From: JBDWFY01 sp039976075
GTDB taxonomy: Bacteria > Pseudomonadota > Alphaproteobacteria > Rhizobiales > Stappiaceae
Assembly (NCBI GenBank): GCA_039976075.1
Contig: JBDWFY010000009.1
Coordinates: forward strand, 62,001 to 126,000
Reading direction: 5' to 3'
DNA length: 64,000 bases
A model generated the notes under the pieces. That model did not search any database, was not told the origin of the DNA, and saw only the letters and a list, made by a program, of their open reading frames with translations. Below, in pieces: positions 25,328 through 33,763 of the stretch (positions within the stretch are counted from its first letter, which is position 1; the number at the start of each line of letters is the position of its first letter). Both the position numbers and the translations under genes were made by a program.

Positions 25328-26773
25328 TCAGGCTCCCCTTCCGGATCCGGAAGCAGTTGATTGTCGCTGTGCCCACATCTGCTGAAATGTTTTGCCCTGT
25401 GGTGCTGGTAATTGGCGATGTTTTGTCCAGCCACCTGCAAAGGGCAGGGATGAAAAACTCCCTCGATTCTTGCCGATCAACCCCAATGCACCAATACCGA
25501 CACGTGTCATGAACTGATAGAGCTTTGGCCTTTTTGCAAAAAATGCCCAGGTTTTCAAACCGTATCGCGCTGCTGAGGGCTGCAGATGCTTCTCGAATTC
25601 CTTCTCGCGCCAATGCCGCATCAATTTCGGTAGTGGTATGCGCATGGGGCATACTGCTTCGCAGCGACCGCAAAACGTCGAGGCGTTGGGCAGGTTGCCC
25701 CCTTTGTCGACGCCGATCAGCGATGGAGTCAGCACCGCACCCATCGGACCGGGATAGACCCAGCCATACGCATGTCCGCCAACCGCATGATAGACCGGGC
25801 AGTGGTTCATGCAGGCGCCGCAACGGATGCAGCGGAGCATCTCTTCATACTCAGTCCCCAGCATGTCGGAACGCCCGTTATCGAGCAAGACCACATGATA
25901 TTCTTCCGGCCCATCGGGATCGGAGGGACGTTTGGGCCCGGTGGAAAAGGTGGTGTAAACGGACATGTCCTGTCCGGTCGCCGACCTGGCGAGCACACGA
26001 AGGATCTGTGAAACATCCTCCAAAGTTGGCGTTATTTTTTCAAGGGACGCCAGAACGATATGGACCTTCGGCAGAATCTGGGTGAGATCGCCATTGCCCT
26101 CATTGGTCACAATGATCGAGGTACCCGTTTCAGCAACGAGGAAGTTGGCACCTGTGATTCCGACATCTGCATCCAGATACTTCTGTCGTAAAATGGCGCG
26201 GGCTTCATTGAGCAGGGTCGCCGGGTCATCCAGATTGCGGTCTTTGTCAAGATGGGTGTGATAGTGGCGGAAATCCTCTTCCACCTGCTGCTTTGTTACG
26301 TGGACAGCAGGTGCGATGATGTGACTGGGGGCTTCTCCGCGCAGCTGGATGATATATTCACCAAGATCTGTTTCGATCGGTTCAATGCCCTCCTTTGACA
26401 GGAAGTCATTTAGGCCGATTTCCTCCGTGAGGATCGACTTTCCCTTTGTCGCGGTTTTCGCGTCGACTTTTCGGCAGATGTCCAGAATAATCTGTTGAGC
26501 ATCGGTTGCGGTTTCCGCCCAGTGCACATGGCCGCCACTGTCTGTTACCTTTTTCTCGTAGGCTTCCAGATAGAGATCAAGGTGGGCCAACGTGTGGTTC
26601 TTGATATCCCGGGCTTTGTCACGCAGGTTTTCGAATTCGGGCAGTGCGGCTGCGGCATCGGCACGTTTGCCGATGAAGCCTGTCCGAACCTTGCCCAAAG
26701 CTTTCTGCAGATTGGCGTCGGCCAGTGCGGCTTTGGTGTTTTCCTTGAAATTCGGTGTCGTAACTTCAACCAT
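25328..26773 (-). CDS. lutB: L-lactate utilization iron-sulfur protein LutB
   Basis: A 481-residue protein with an N-terminal LUD domain (about 60-300; ETGTSIIVTNEGNGDLTQ). Two ferredoxin-like 4Fe-4S clusters follow: CIRCGACMNHCPVYH (about residue 320) and CGRCEAVCPMRIPL (about 375). It is the central electron-transfer subunit of the lactate oxidation complex in the cytoplasm. The ATG at 26773 overlaps the end of the upstream acetyltransferase gene by 8 bp. The length and both clusters are normal. Confidence 0.93.
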   Translation of the reverse strand: MVEVTTPNFKENTKAALADANLQKALGKVRTGFIGKRADAAAALPEFENLRDKARDIKNHTLAHLDLYLEAYEKKVTDSGGHVHWAETATDAQQIILDICRKVDAKTATKGKSILTEEIGLNDFLSKEGIEPIETDLGEYIIQLRGEAPSHIIAPAVHVTKQQVEEDFRHYHTHLDKDRNLDDPATLLNEARAILRQKYLDADVGITGANFLVAETGTSIIVTNEGNGDLTQILPKVHIVLASLEKITPTLEDVSQILRVLARSATGQDMSVYTTFSTGPKRPSDPDGPEEYHVVLLDNGRSDMLGTEYEEMLRCIRCGACMNHCPVYHAVGGHAYGWVYPGPMGAVLTPSLIGVDKGGNLPNASTFCGRCEAVCPMRIPLPKLMRHWREKEFEKHLQPSAARYGLKTWAFFAKRPKLYQFMTRVGIGALGLIGKNRGSFSSLPFAGGWTKHRQLPAPQGKTFQQMWAQRQSTASGSGRGA

Positions 26774-27317
26774 CAGCCTGCCTGTTTTCTTCGTCGATCA
26801 GTTTTTCAACAATCACTGTATCGCGCCATTGACCGTTCAGTTTTCCGTGGCGTTCATAAGTGCCGACTTCGCGAAATCCGAGCGCGGCGCAAAGTGCACG
26901 GCTGCTGGTGTTTTCCGGGAAAATCCGTGAAACCAGTTTCCAGGCACCGTTATCGCGAGCCGTCTCGATTAAACGGTCCATTGCCATTCGACCGTATCCA
27001 AAGCCACGCTTGTCACGTCTTGTATAAACGGAGAATTCATAAATTCCGGAATAGCAGGGGCGATCCCGATAAGAAGAGGCCAAGGCAAATGCCACCGGAG
27101 GGCCGTTATTTTCCACCACGACAATGGCTGGACGTTCTGACTTAAGCCAATCTCTTATGGCTGCCTCACTGCGCGGTTCTGTCTCGAACGTTGCGATCCG
27201 GTCCTCAATGCCCTGATTGTAGATGCCGGCAATTGCCGCAGCATCGACGGCCGAGGCCTCCCGGACGTCAATTTTCCCACGCCGCGCGCTGTGATCTTTC
27301 ATCTCTGCAGCCATCAT
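26766..27317 (-). CDS. GNAT acetyltransferase (phosphinothricin-acetyltransferase-like) inside the lut operon
   Basis: A 183-residue GNAT enzyme. The N-terminal REASAVDAAAIAGIYNQGIE, GIYEFSVYTRRDKRGFGYGR (acetyl-CoA site in RxxGxG form) and the C-terminal LGFREVGTYERHGKLNG fit the family of phosphinothricin and related small-amine acetyltransferases. ATG 27317 overlaps the lutA stop as ATGA; ATG 27302 is also possible. It ends 8 bp inside lutB. The gene is thus locked between lutA and lutB by overlaps on both sides, which is not part of the standard lutABC order. Substrate unknown: a lactate-linked metabolite, amino acid or protein lysine. Confidence 0.88.
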   Translation of the reverse strand: MMAAEMKDHSARRGKIDVREASAVDAAAIAGIYNQGIEDRIATFETEPRSEAAIRDWLKSERPAIVVVENNGPPVAFALASSYRDRPCYSGIYEFSVYTRRDKRGFGYGRMAMDRLIETARDNGAWKLVSRIFPENTSSRALCAALGFREVGTYERHGKLNGQWRDTVIVEKLIDEENRQADG

Positions 27318-28111
27318 CCGCCCCGTCGTTTTTCTCCTATAGCCGGCTCTTCTGTCGAGCCGGCGAGAATTTCCGCGACATGACGAACTTCGATTGCCGA
27401 TCCTTCCCGTTTGAGTTTGCCTGCCATGTTCATCAGGCAACCCAGATCTCCGGCGAGAAGTGTTCCGGCTCCGGCATTTTTTATGTTCTCCGTTTTCTTT
27501 TCCACCATCGCATTGGAGATGTCGGGAAACTTCACGCAAAATGTGCCGCCAAAACCGCAGCACACATTGGCTTCCGACATTTCTTTCAATTCCAGACCCT
27601 CTACGCTGCCGAGCAGTTTGCGAGGTTGATCGTGGATAGCCAGTTCCCGTAGACCCGAGCAACTATCATGATAGGTGACAGAGCCTTTGAATGACGCCTG
27701 GACCGCATCGAGCTTGAGCACATCGCTCAGGAAGCTGACCAACTCATACACTTTGGTTCCGAACTTCTCGGCTCGGGACCTGAGTTCAGGCTCGCTGTCA
27801 AAAAGCTCGATATAGTGTTTTTTGAGCATCCCGGCACAGGAGCCTGAGGGTGCCACCACATAGTCAAATTTCTCAAATGCGTTGATGACATTCAGAGCGA
27901 TATCGCGGGCATCTTGTTTGTCACCCGAATTGTAGGCGGGCTGGCCGCAACAGGTTTGCGCCACCGGAACGTGAACGTCGCATCCCGCGTCCTCGAGCAG
28001 TTTGACGGCGGCAAACCCGACACTGGGTCGAAACAAATCGACAAGGCAGGTGACAAACAATCCCACGCTTGGCGAAAGGGGTAGAGATATTTGCTCCGAT
28101 GCGCCGGTCAT
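27314..28111 (-). CDS. lutA: L-lactate utilization protein LutA (CCG-domain)
   Basis: A 265-residue protein with two cysteine-rich CCG domains: VAQTCCGQPAYNSG near residue 52 and NVCCGFGGTFCVKFPD near 190, with the usual VTYHDSCSGLRELAI before the second. These domains bind a 4Fe-4S cluster in heterodisulfide-reductase-like subunits. The start overlaps the upstream gntR stop (ATGA) and the end overlaps the acetyltransferase start, so the five genes are translationally coupled. Confidence 0.92.
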   Translation of the reverse strand: MTGASEQISLPLSPSVGLFVTCLVDLFRPSVGFAAVKLLEDAGCDVHVPVAQTCCGQPAYNSGDKQDARDIALNVINAFEKFDYVVAPSGSCAGMLKKHYIELFDSEPELRSRAEKFGTKVYELVSFLSDVLKLDAVQASFKGSVTYHDSCSGLRELAIHDQPRKLLGSVEGLELKEMSEANVCCGFGGTFCVKFPDISNAMVEKKTENIKNAGAGTLLAGDLGCLMNMAGKLKREGSAIEVRHVAEILAGSTEEPAIGEKRRGG

Positions 28112-28926
28112 CTTGCGGTATTCCTTTTTTGGTGTGCCCGATTTGTACGGTTGCTGTTTTTTTGTGTCCCTCGTTGGGACAGACGCCGTGCCGCGACATC
28201 CTCTCGGAAGTCGGATCGGCGGACATCTTCCATCGTAAGGGCAACGTAGTCGATATGATTTTTGGCGGCGACCCGTGCTGCATCGACGTCGCCGCTCAGC
28301 ACTGAATTATAAATTGCCTGATGTTGGCGCAGGATATTTACTCGCGCGCCAGGGTAGTTGTAGAGTTGCGTACGGCTGTAAAAAACGCCTTCCGCCAATA
28401 AGTGATAGCAACCGCGCAACGTGTGCAGCAGCACGATATTGTGTGCAGCTTCACCAATCGCGGTGTGGAAATCGACATCGATTGCCGTTTCCTCAGAGAC
28501 ATCCATCTTCTGGGAGGCGTCTTCCATTCGTTGCATGATGTCAGCCAGGATTGCTTTGTCCGAGGCCGTCGCGCGTTCTGCAGCCAGCGCGGTAGTGGTC
28601 GACTCGATTTCACGTCGATATTCCAGATAATCTTCAATGGCGGAAGGATGACGTTTGATCAGGTCAATGATCGACTGCGAGAATACAGTCCCGATAATGT
28701 CCGCAATGAAGGTGCCGCCGCCGTGCTGACTGACGACGAGCTGTCTTTCCTCCAGCACCTTGATGGCGTTGCGCAGAATTGGTCTGGAGACATCAAGCTG
28801 TTCGGCGAGATCTCGTTCAGCGGGTAACCGATCCCGTGAGCGCAAAACACCCTTGAGTATCAGCTTTTCTATCTGATCGATAATGGCATCGGCTGTTCGG
28901 TCCGGATTGACCGGGGAGAATATCAT
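28108..28926 (-). CDS. GntR-family (FadR subfamily) regulator of the lut operon
   Basis: A 272-residue regulator: a GntR winged helix at about 12-75 (RLPAERDLAEQLDVSRPILR, then LEERQLVVSQHGGGTFI) and an all-helical FCD ligand domain with DVDFHTAIGEAAHNIVL and a later HQAIYNSVLSGD. It resembles LldR/LutR repressors that respond to L-lactate. ATG 28926 is preferred because AAAGAG lies 7 nt upstream; ATG 28950 has no ribosome site. As first gene of the operon it probably controls itself. The basic tail (QKNSNRTNRAHQKRN) is unusual and looks disordered. Confidence 0.9.
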   Translation of the reverse strand: MIFSPVNPDRTADAIIDQIEKLILKGVLRSRDRLPAERDLAEQLDVSRPILRNAIKVLEERQLVVSQHGGGTFIADIIGTVFSQSIIDLIKRHPSAIEDYLEYRREIESTTTALAAERATASDKAILADIMQRMEDASQKMDVSEETAIDVDFHTAIGEAAHNIVLLHTLRGCYHLLAEGVFYSRTQLYNYPGARVNILRQHQAIYNSVLSGDVDAARVAAKNHIDYVALTMEDVRRSDFREDVAARRLSQRGTQKNSNRTNRAHQKRNTAR

Positions 28927-29038
28927 CGGCAACTCTTTACAGGAAACCATAAGATGGCACGGCTGATTATGAGGTCATCCACTCCGGGACGCAGGACGTG
29001 TGATCGCGAGAATACGATAGAAAACGAGTATTTGCAAT

Positions 29039-29063
29039 AATTGGTAAAAAAAATTATCCAATT
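29039..29063. promoter_or_regulatory. Candidate GntR operator upstream of the lut operon
   Basis: AATTGG (29039-29044) and CCAATT (29058-29063) form perfect 6-bp arms 13 bp apart in a very AT-rich stretch. GntR/FadR operators often have TGGT...ACCA-like arms, but spacing here is wider. It is the clearest symmetric site in the 333-bp gap between gntR and the DUF3422 gene, about 113 bp upstream of gntR. Confidence 0.35.
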
Positions 29064-29180
29064 TTATTATATCATTGTATTAATTGATTTTTTTTGGATC
29101 AACCCCGTTTTGGAGCTACACGCGTTCTTGTGTGGAACGTTTTGCCGCGTTGCCTATCGGCATTTGAGTATGGTTGCACT

Positions 29181-29258
29181 ATGACAGATCAGCTAGATGC
29201 AACACTTGTTCTGATGAACGCAATGGCTGGATATTCAGATTCACAGGCTGGGGGTTGA
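29181..29258 (+). CDS. Possible 25-residue upstream ORF of the DUF3422 gene
   Basis: ATG 29181 opens a 25-codon frame (MTDQLDATLVLMNAMAGYSD, then SQAGG). It stops at 29256-29258, one base before the DUF3422 start codon. There is no visible ribosome site and the peptide is not recognised. Such tight spacing could couple translation, or be chance. Confidence 0.25.
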   Translation: MTDQLDATLVLMNAMAGYSDSQAGG

Positions 29259-29259
29259 A

Positions 29260-30555
29260 ATGACGGAAGAGTTTGAAGGGGCTGTGATGATCATGCATCC
29301 CGCCCGCGAAGCGCTTCTTGGGGAGATACATGCCCGGCCCTTTCTCCCGGTGGATACCCCGCAGGCATTTATTCACTACGGGTTCATCGTGGATGACAAA
29401 AGTCTTGCTGCCGACCGGGAATGGCTCACGCGGTTCTGTCTGGGCCATGGCGTGCCAGGTCCGGATGAGGGAGCCCGCCATCATATCGTGCCGCTGGGTC
29501 GAGGCAGATTGCGATGGGAACGTCATGCGGAGTTCATTACCTACACCTACAGCGGACCGATTGAGAACGGAAAACCGTTCGGGACAGAACCGGAGAACCA
29601 TCCGTTCGGAACGACATTCCGTGCCCCGGGTAAACTTCTGGTGGGAACGCGTCTTGATTTGGTGAGCGATGCTGAACCGCTCGATGGTTTGCTTGCGTGT
29701 TTTGATCCCTCGAGTCTTGCAGCGTCGGAAGTTGAACAGGGAACGGCGATCTGTGCGACGGACTTCAGACCTGATCGTCATGGTCGCACCAGAATTCTGA
29801 TCGTCAATCGTCGACTCGAAGCCAACAGGGCGGGTGTTCTTGTACAACGGCTGCTTGAGATCGAGACCTACCGCCTGCTTTGTTTGCTGGGATTGCCGGA
29901 GGCGCAGCGTCTTTCACCGGAGGTTGAACGGATCGAAAACGGTCTGCAGGAAGTCACCAACGCCATTCGAACGGCGGATGGACTGCAGTCCAACAAGGCG
30001 CTGCTTGACCGCTTGTCGCAACTGGCAGCGGATCTTGAAGCGGGGGCTGCGGAGACCTCTTTCCGCTTCGGTGCCAGTCGGGCTTACAACGAAATCGTCG
30101 AGCAGCGATTGAAGGTTCTCGGTGAAACATTCCTGCCGGGATTTGGAACATGGCAGGTGTTTCTTGCGCGTCGGCTTGCTCCAGCCATGCGAACCTGCGA
30201 AGCCGTTGTTCAAAGACAGATCAACCTGAGCCGAAAACTTGCACGTGCCACCGACCTGCTGCGCACCAGAATCAATGTGGAAGTCGAACAGCAAAACAGT
30301 GATTTGTTGAAAAGCATGAACCGGCGGACTCGCATGCAACTACGGATGCAGCAAACTGTCGAAGGTTTGTCCGTCGCAGCAATCAGCTACTACGTTGTTG
30401 GCCTGCTCGCCTATATCATCAAGGGTACGGATGCATTGGGACTACCGGTGGACACCGGTGTTTTGACGGCGGTCAGTGTTGTCCCGGTCATCGCCGTTAT
30501 TTCATATCTTGTATGGCGCATAAGGGCGCACCACGCCGATCCGGACGATCGTTGA
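29260..30555 (+). CDS. DUF3422 membrane-anchored protein
   Basis: A 431-residue protein. The N-terminus (HPAREALLGEIHARPFLPVD) is the DUF3422 hallmark. The middle is helical and rich in Arg/Glu/Leu (about 240-380). Two C-terminal membrane helices follow (SYYVVGLLAYIIKG near 386; GVLTAVSVVPVIAVISYLVW near 400-425). The family is widespread in proteobacteria and has no established function. A GGGGGTTGA ribosome site, weak, precedes ATG 29260. The gene is monocistronic and convergent with the cytochrome c gene. Confidence 0.88.
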   Translation: MTEEFEGAVMIMHPAREALLGEIHARPFLPVDTPQAFIHYGFIVDDKSLAADREWLTRFCLGHGVPGPDEGARHHIVPLGRGRLRWERHAEFITYTYSGPIENGKPFGTEPENHPFGTTFRAPGKLLVGTRLDLVSDAEPLDGLLACFDPSSLAASEVEQGTAICATDFRPDRHGRTRILIVNRRLEANRAGVLVQRLLEIETYRLLCLLGLPEAQRLSPEVERIENGLQEVTNAIRTADGLQSNKALLDRLSQLAADLEAGAAETSFRFGASRAYNEIVEQRLKVLGETFLPGFGTWQVFLARRLAPAMRTCEAVVQRQINLSRKLARATDLLRTRINVEVEQQNSDLLKSMNRRTRMQLRMQQTVEGLSVAAISYYVVGLLAYIIKGTDALGLPVDTGVLTAVSVVPVIAVISYLVWRIRAHHADPDDR

Positions 30556-30592
30556 ACAGTCCGGACCGGTCGATCTGGCCTGGTAACTGATT

Positions 30593-30991
30593 TTATTTTT
30601 CAGTTCCGTCAGCGTTGAAACCGGAAAGATAGGCGATGACGTTTTGACGGTCGGCTTCTTTCTTGAGACCGGCAAATGCCATTTTTCCTTTGGGGATGAC
30701 ATCCTTTGGCTTGATGAGATATGCATCGAGTGTGGCTGCGTCCCAAACCTTGCCTTCCTCTTTACCAGCAAGCAGGGGTTTGGAATATTTGTATCCTTCG
30801 ACTTCGCCCCATTCCCGATCGATGACGCCGTTCAGTATTGGGCCGACTTTATTTTTGGCTTTCTCTCCCACCGCATGGCAGGCTTTGCACTTGTTGAACA
30901 CTTTTTTTCCTTTTACGGCATCGCCTTCGGCGAATGCGGAAAAGGAGGACGCCACAACAAGTGCTGCAGCCACAGTAACAATACGCTTCAT
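30593..30991 (-). CDS. Periplasmic cytochrome c2
   Basis: A 132-residue secreted class I cytochrome c. The signal peptide ends near SAFA/EGDA (about residue 21). The haem-binding CKACH lies near residue 35, and the axial Met is in PKGKMAFAGL near 104, a typical spacing for cytochrome c2. It should shuttle electrons between the bc1 complex and terminal oxidases or other acceptors. GGGAGAA lies upstream of ATG 30991. Confidence 0.93.
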   Translation of the reverse strand: MKRIVTVAAALVVASSFSAFAEGDAVKGKKVFNKCKACHAVGEKAKNKVGPILNGVIDREWGEVEGYKYSKPLLAGKEEGKVWDAATLDAYLIKPKDVIPKGKMAFAGLKKEADRQNVIAYLSGFNADGTEK

Positions 30992-31122
30992 TCAAATTCT
31001 CCCAGAATTTGTGTCGGACAGAATAAATCAGTCAGTCATTAATAAGGGAGGCAACAATAAGCTGATATTAGAATTTTTACTAAGACCGATTGTCGCGGCA
31101 GTCGCGGTGGACGAATACAGTT

Positions 31123-32064
31123 TTATTCGGCTGCAACGATTTCAGGTGATCGGAGGATCGTTTCCAATCCTTCGTCCCAGTAGGGTTCTGATCCATACAA
31201 TCCGGCAAGGAAGTCTACAAAAAGTCGCACCTTCGCTGGGAGAAAACGACGGCTTGGATAGACTGCGTGGATGGCAACATGGTGAGAGGCGCGATATCCG
31301 GGCAATACAATTTTTAGCTGACCGGAGCGTAACTCCGGGCCGACATCCCAGGTGGACCGCAGCGCGACACCCAGCCCTGCAAGCAAGCCGGAGCGGACAA
31401 CTTCGCTTGAATTCGTATGGAGGGGGCCTGTGGCGCGAACTGTAACGTTTCCGTTCGGTCCCTCAAGCTGCCAGGGATCTTGATTGGTCGCAGCGAGCCT
31501 AACATGAGTGTCCAGATCCTCGAGCGTTCGGGGTTCGCCGTGCTTGGCTATATAGGCTGGGCTTGCGCAGAGAACGCGATGGATCGGGGCGAGGCGACGC
31601 GCAACGAGACTGGAATCCTCCAGGGCCGCAATCCGGATCGCGAGGTCATATCCCTGCCCGACGATATCCGTGAACTCGTCGGACAATTCCAGATTGATAT
31701 GAAGATCGCTGTTCTCTTCCAGAAAACCAACCAGATGCGGGGCAATATGCATGCGACCGAACGACGTCGGTGCAGAAATCTTCAGAGTGCCTCTGGCCAC
31801 AGAGGACCGCCGTGAGACAAAGGCTTCTGCTTCTTCAATACTTGCTAGGATTGCGATCACCCGTTCATAGTATCCCAGACCGGCTTCGGTCAGGGTGACC
31901 TGACGGGTTGTTCTTTGCAAAAGACGCGTTCCAAGTCGGTCTTCCAGTTTTCGCAGTCTCTTGGAAACGACCGCAGGCGATACGCCAATTTCCCGGCCCG
32001 CGGCCGACAAACTGCCCGCAGTCACTACTCTTGCGAAAATTTCAAGATCGTTGAACTGTCTCAT
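31123..32064 (-). CDS. LysR-family regulator divergent from glcDEF
   Basis: A 313-residue LysR protein. The DNA-binding part reads FNDLEIFARVVTAGSLSAAG and SPAVVSKRLRKLEDRLGTRL, the type related to DmlR and similar regulators. Its gene is divergent from glcD, so it is the likely regulator of glycolate oxidase. In E. coli that role is played by GlcC, a GntR protein, so this is a different solution. In the 191-bp promoter region TGGAAAC (32107-32113) and GTTTCCA (32150-32156) form a spaced inverted repeat that could be its operator. Confidence 0.88.
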   Translation of the reverse strand: MRQFNDLEIFARVVTAGSLSAAGREIGVSPAVVSKRLRKLEDRLGTRLLQRTTRQVTLTEAGLGYYERVIAILASIEEAEAFVSRRSSVARGTLKISAPTSFGRMHIAPHLVGFLEENSDLHINLELSDEFTDIVGQGYDLAIRIAALEDSSLVARRLAPIHRVLCASPAYIAKHGEPRTLEDLDTHVRLAATNQDPWQLEGPNGNVTVRATGPLHTNSSEVVRSGLLAGLGVALRSTWDVGPELRSGQLKIVLPGYRASHHVAIHAVYPSRRFLPAKVRLFVDFLAGLYGSEPYWDEGLETILRSPEIVAAE

Positions 32065-32255
32065 CTGTTCCTCAATGGAATAAGTAATTCGCCTTTATAC
32101 GCCTTTTGGAAACAAATTCCCATGTGGCATAGTCGGCGCTAAATCGATTGTTTCCAGATGCGCACCCGGACCAATGGTTGATTGAGCGGATCGCTGAAGG
32201 GTACTACGGTGTTGAAATCCAATAGGATCATTCAATTCTTGGGGAGTGAGGCGTT

Positions 32256-33752
32256 ATGGCAGGATTGGCGATGCCTTTGCCGGATGAAAATGTTCTGGCT
32301 CGGCGGTCGGAAATTGTTTCCGCTCTGCGGGCTATCGTTCCCGGAGAAGGTGTGATCTCGGATCCGGGCGAAATGCGTCCCTATGAAACCGATGGATTAA
32401 CTGCTTACCGGCAAATGCCCTTTATCGTTGTTCTGCCCAGCACCGTGGAGCAGGTCTCCCGAATCCTGCGCTATTGCTACGACAATGACGTGAAAGTTGT
32501 TCCCAGAGGTGCCGGTACGTCCCTGTCCGGTGGCGCATTGCCGTTGGCTGATGGTGTGCTCATCTCGATGATGAAATTCAATCAGATCCTGGATGTCGAC
32601 TTTGCCAACCGCGCAGCCGTGGTTCAACCGGGCGTCACCAACCTGGGCATAACAAGAGCGGTAGAGCACGAAGGTTTCTACTATGCACCAGATCCCTCGT
32701 CCCAGATTGCCTGTTCAATCGGCGGCAATATTGCTGAAAATTCCGGGGGCGTTCACTCACTGAAATATGGTTTGACCACCAATAATGTTCTGGGACTACA
32801 GATGGTGCTGATAACCGGTGAGATTATACGCCTTGGTGGCAAACATCTGGACGCTGAAGGCTATGATCTGCTGGCGTTGATGACAGGCTCTGAAGGATTG
32901 CTCGGCGTTGTCACGGAAGTGACCGTACGAATTCTGCAAAGCCCAGAGACTGCCCGCGCAGCACTGATTGGATTTCCCACCAGTGAAGATGGGGGGCAGT
33001 GCGTCGCCGATATTATCAGTCAGGGTATCATTCCAGGCGGAATGGAGATGATGGACAAACCTGCCATTCTGGCGGCTGAAGATTTTGTCCATGCCGATTA
33101 TCCGCTCGATTGCGAAGCGCTGCTAATCGTGGAACTCGATGGCCCGGAAGCAGAGGTGGATCATCTGCTTCAGCGGGTCGAGGATATTGCAAAACAAAAC
33201 AAGGCCAACTCGATCAGAATATCGGGCAGTGAAGAAGAGAGGATGCGATTTTGGGCGGGCCGGAAGGCGGCGTTTCCGGCCGTTGGCAGGATTTCACCGG
33301 ACTATCTGTGCATGGATGGCACGATACCGCGCAAAGAATTGCCCCGGGTTCTGGCCGGGATGCGGGAACTTTCCAAGAAACACGGGCTCCGGGTCGCCAA
33401 CGTGTTTCATGCCGGAGACGGAAATTTGCATCCCCTGATTCTTTACGATGCCAATATCCCCGGTGAGCTACAGGCAGCCGAGGACTTTGGCGCTGATATT
33501 CTTCGGCTGTGCGTGGAAGTTGGGGGTGTGCTGACAGGAGAACATGGTGTCGGTGTCGAAAAACGCGATTTGATGGGTGAGATGTTTTCTGAAGAGGACC
33601 TCAAGCAACAGCAGCGTGTCAAATGCGCCTTTGATGAGAAGCACCTGCTCAATCCCGGCAAAGTCTTTCCGGTGTTGCATCGCTGCGCGGAACTCGGTCG
33701 CATGCATGTTCACAAGGGACAGCTTCCATTCCCCGATATCCCGCGGTTTTAA
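32256..33752 (+). CDS. glcD: Glycolate oxidase FAD-linked subunit GlcD
   Basis: A 498-residue FAD enzyme of the PCMH/VAO type. The FAD-binding half has VVPRGAGTSLSGGALP near residue 87 and IGGNIAENSGGVHSLKYGLT near 158. The C-terminal catalytic half has NVFHAGDGNLHPLILYD and GVLTGEHGVGVEKRDLM with the conserved His residues. It oxidises glycolate to glyoxylate. The ATG at 32256 has GGGGAG upstream. First gene of glcDEF. Confidence 0.94.
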   Translation: MAGLAMPLPDENVLARRSEIVSALRAIVPGEGVISDPGEMRPYETDGLTAYRQMPFIVVLPSTVEQVSRILRYCYDNDVKVVPRGAGTSLSGGALPLADGVLISMMKFNQILDVDFANRAAVVQPGVTNLGITRAVEHEGFYYAPDPSSQIACSIGGNIAENSGGVHSLKYGLTTNNVLGLQMVLITGEIIRLGGKHLDAEGYDLLALMTGSEGLLGVVTEVTVRILQSPETARAALIGFPTSEDGGQCVADIISQGIIPGGMEMMDKPAILAAEDFVHADYPLDCEALLIVELDGPEAEVDHLLQRVEDIAKQNKANSIRISGSEEERMRFWAGRKAAFPAVGRISPDYLCMDGTIPRKELPRVLAGMRELSKKHGLRVANVFHAGDGNLHPLILYDANIPGELQAAEDFGADILRLCVEVGGVLTGEHGVGVEKRDLMGEMFSEEDLKQQQRVKCAFDEKHLLNPGKVFPVLHRCAELGRMHVHKGQLPFPDIPRF

Positions 33753-33763
33753 GGGAGCGTTCG

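Noticed and set aside
25328..25823. Upstream extension of lutC by about 165 codons
   Set aside because: It overlaps the 3' end of lutB in another frame; ATG 25325 has a strong ribosome site and the family N-terminus.
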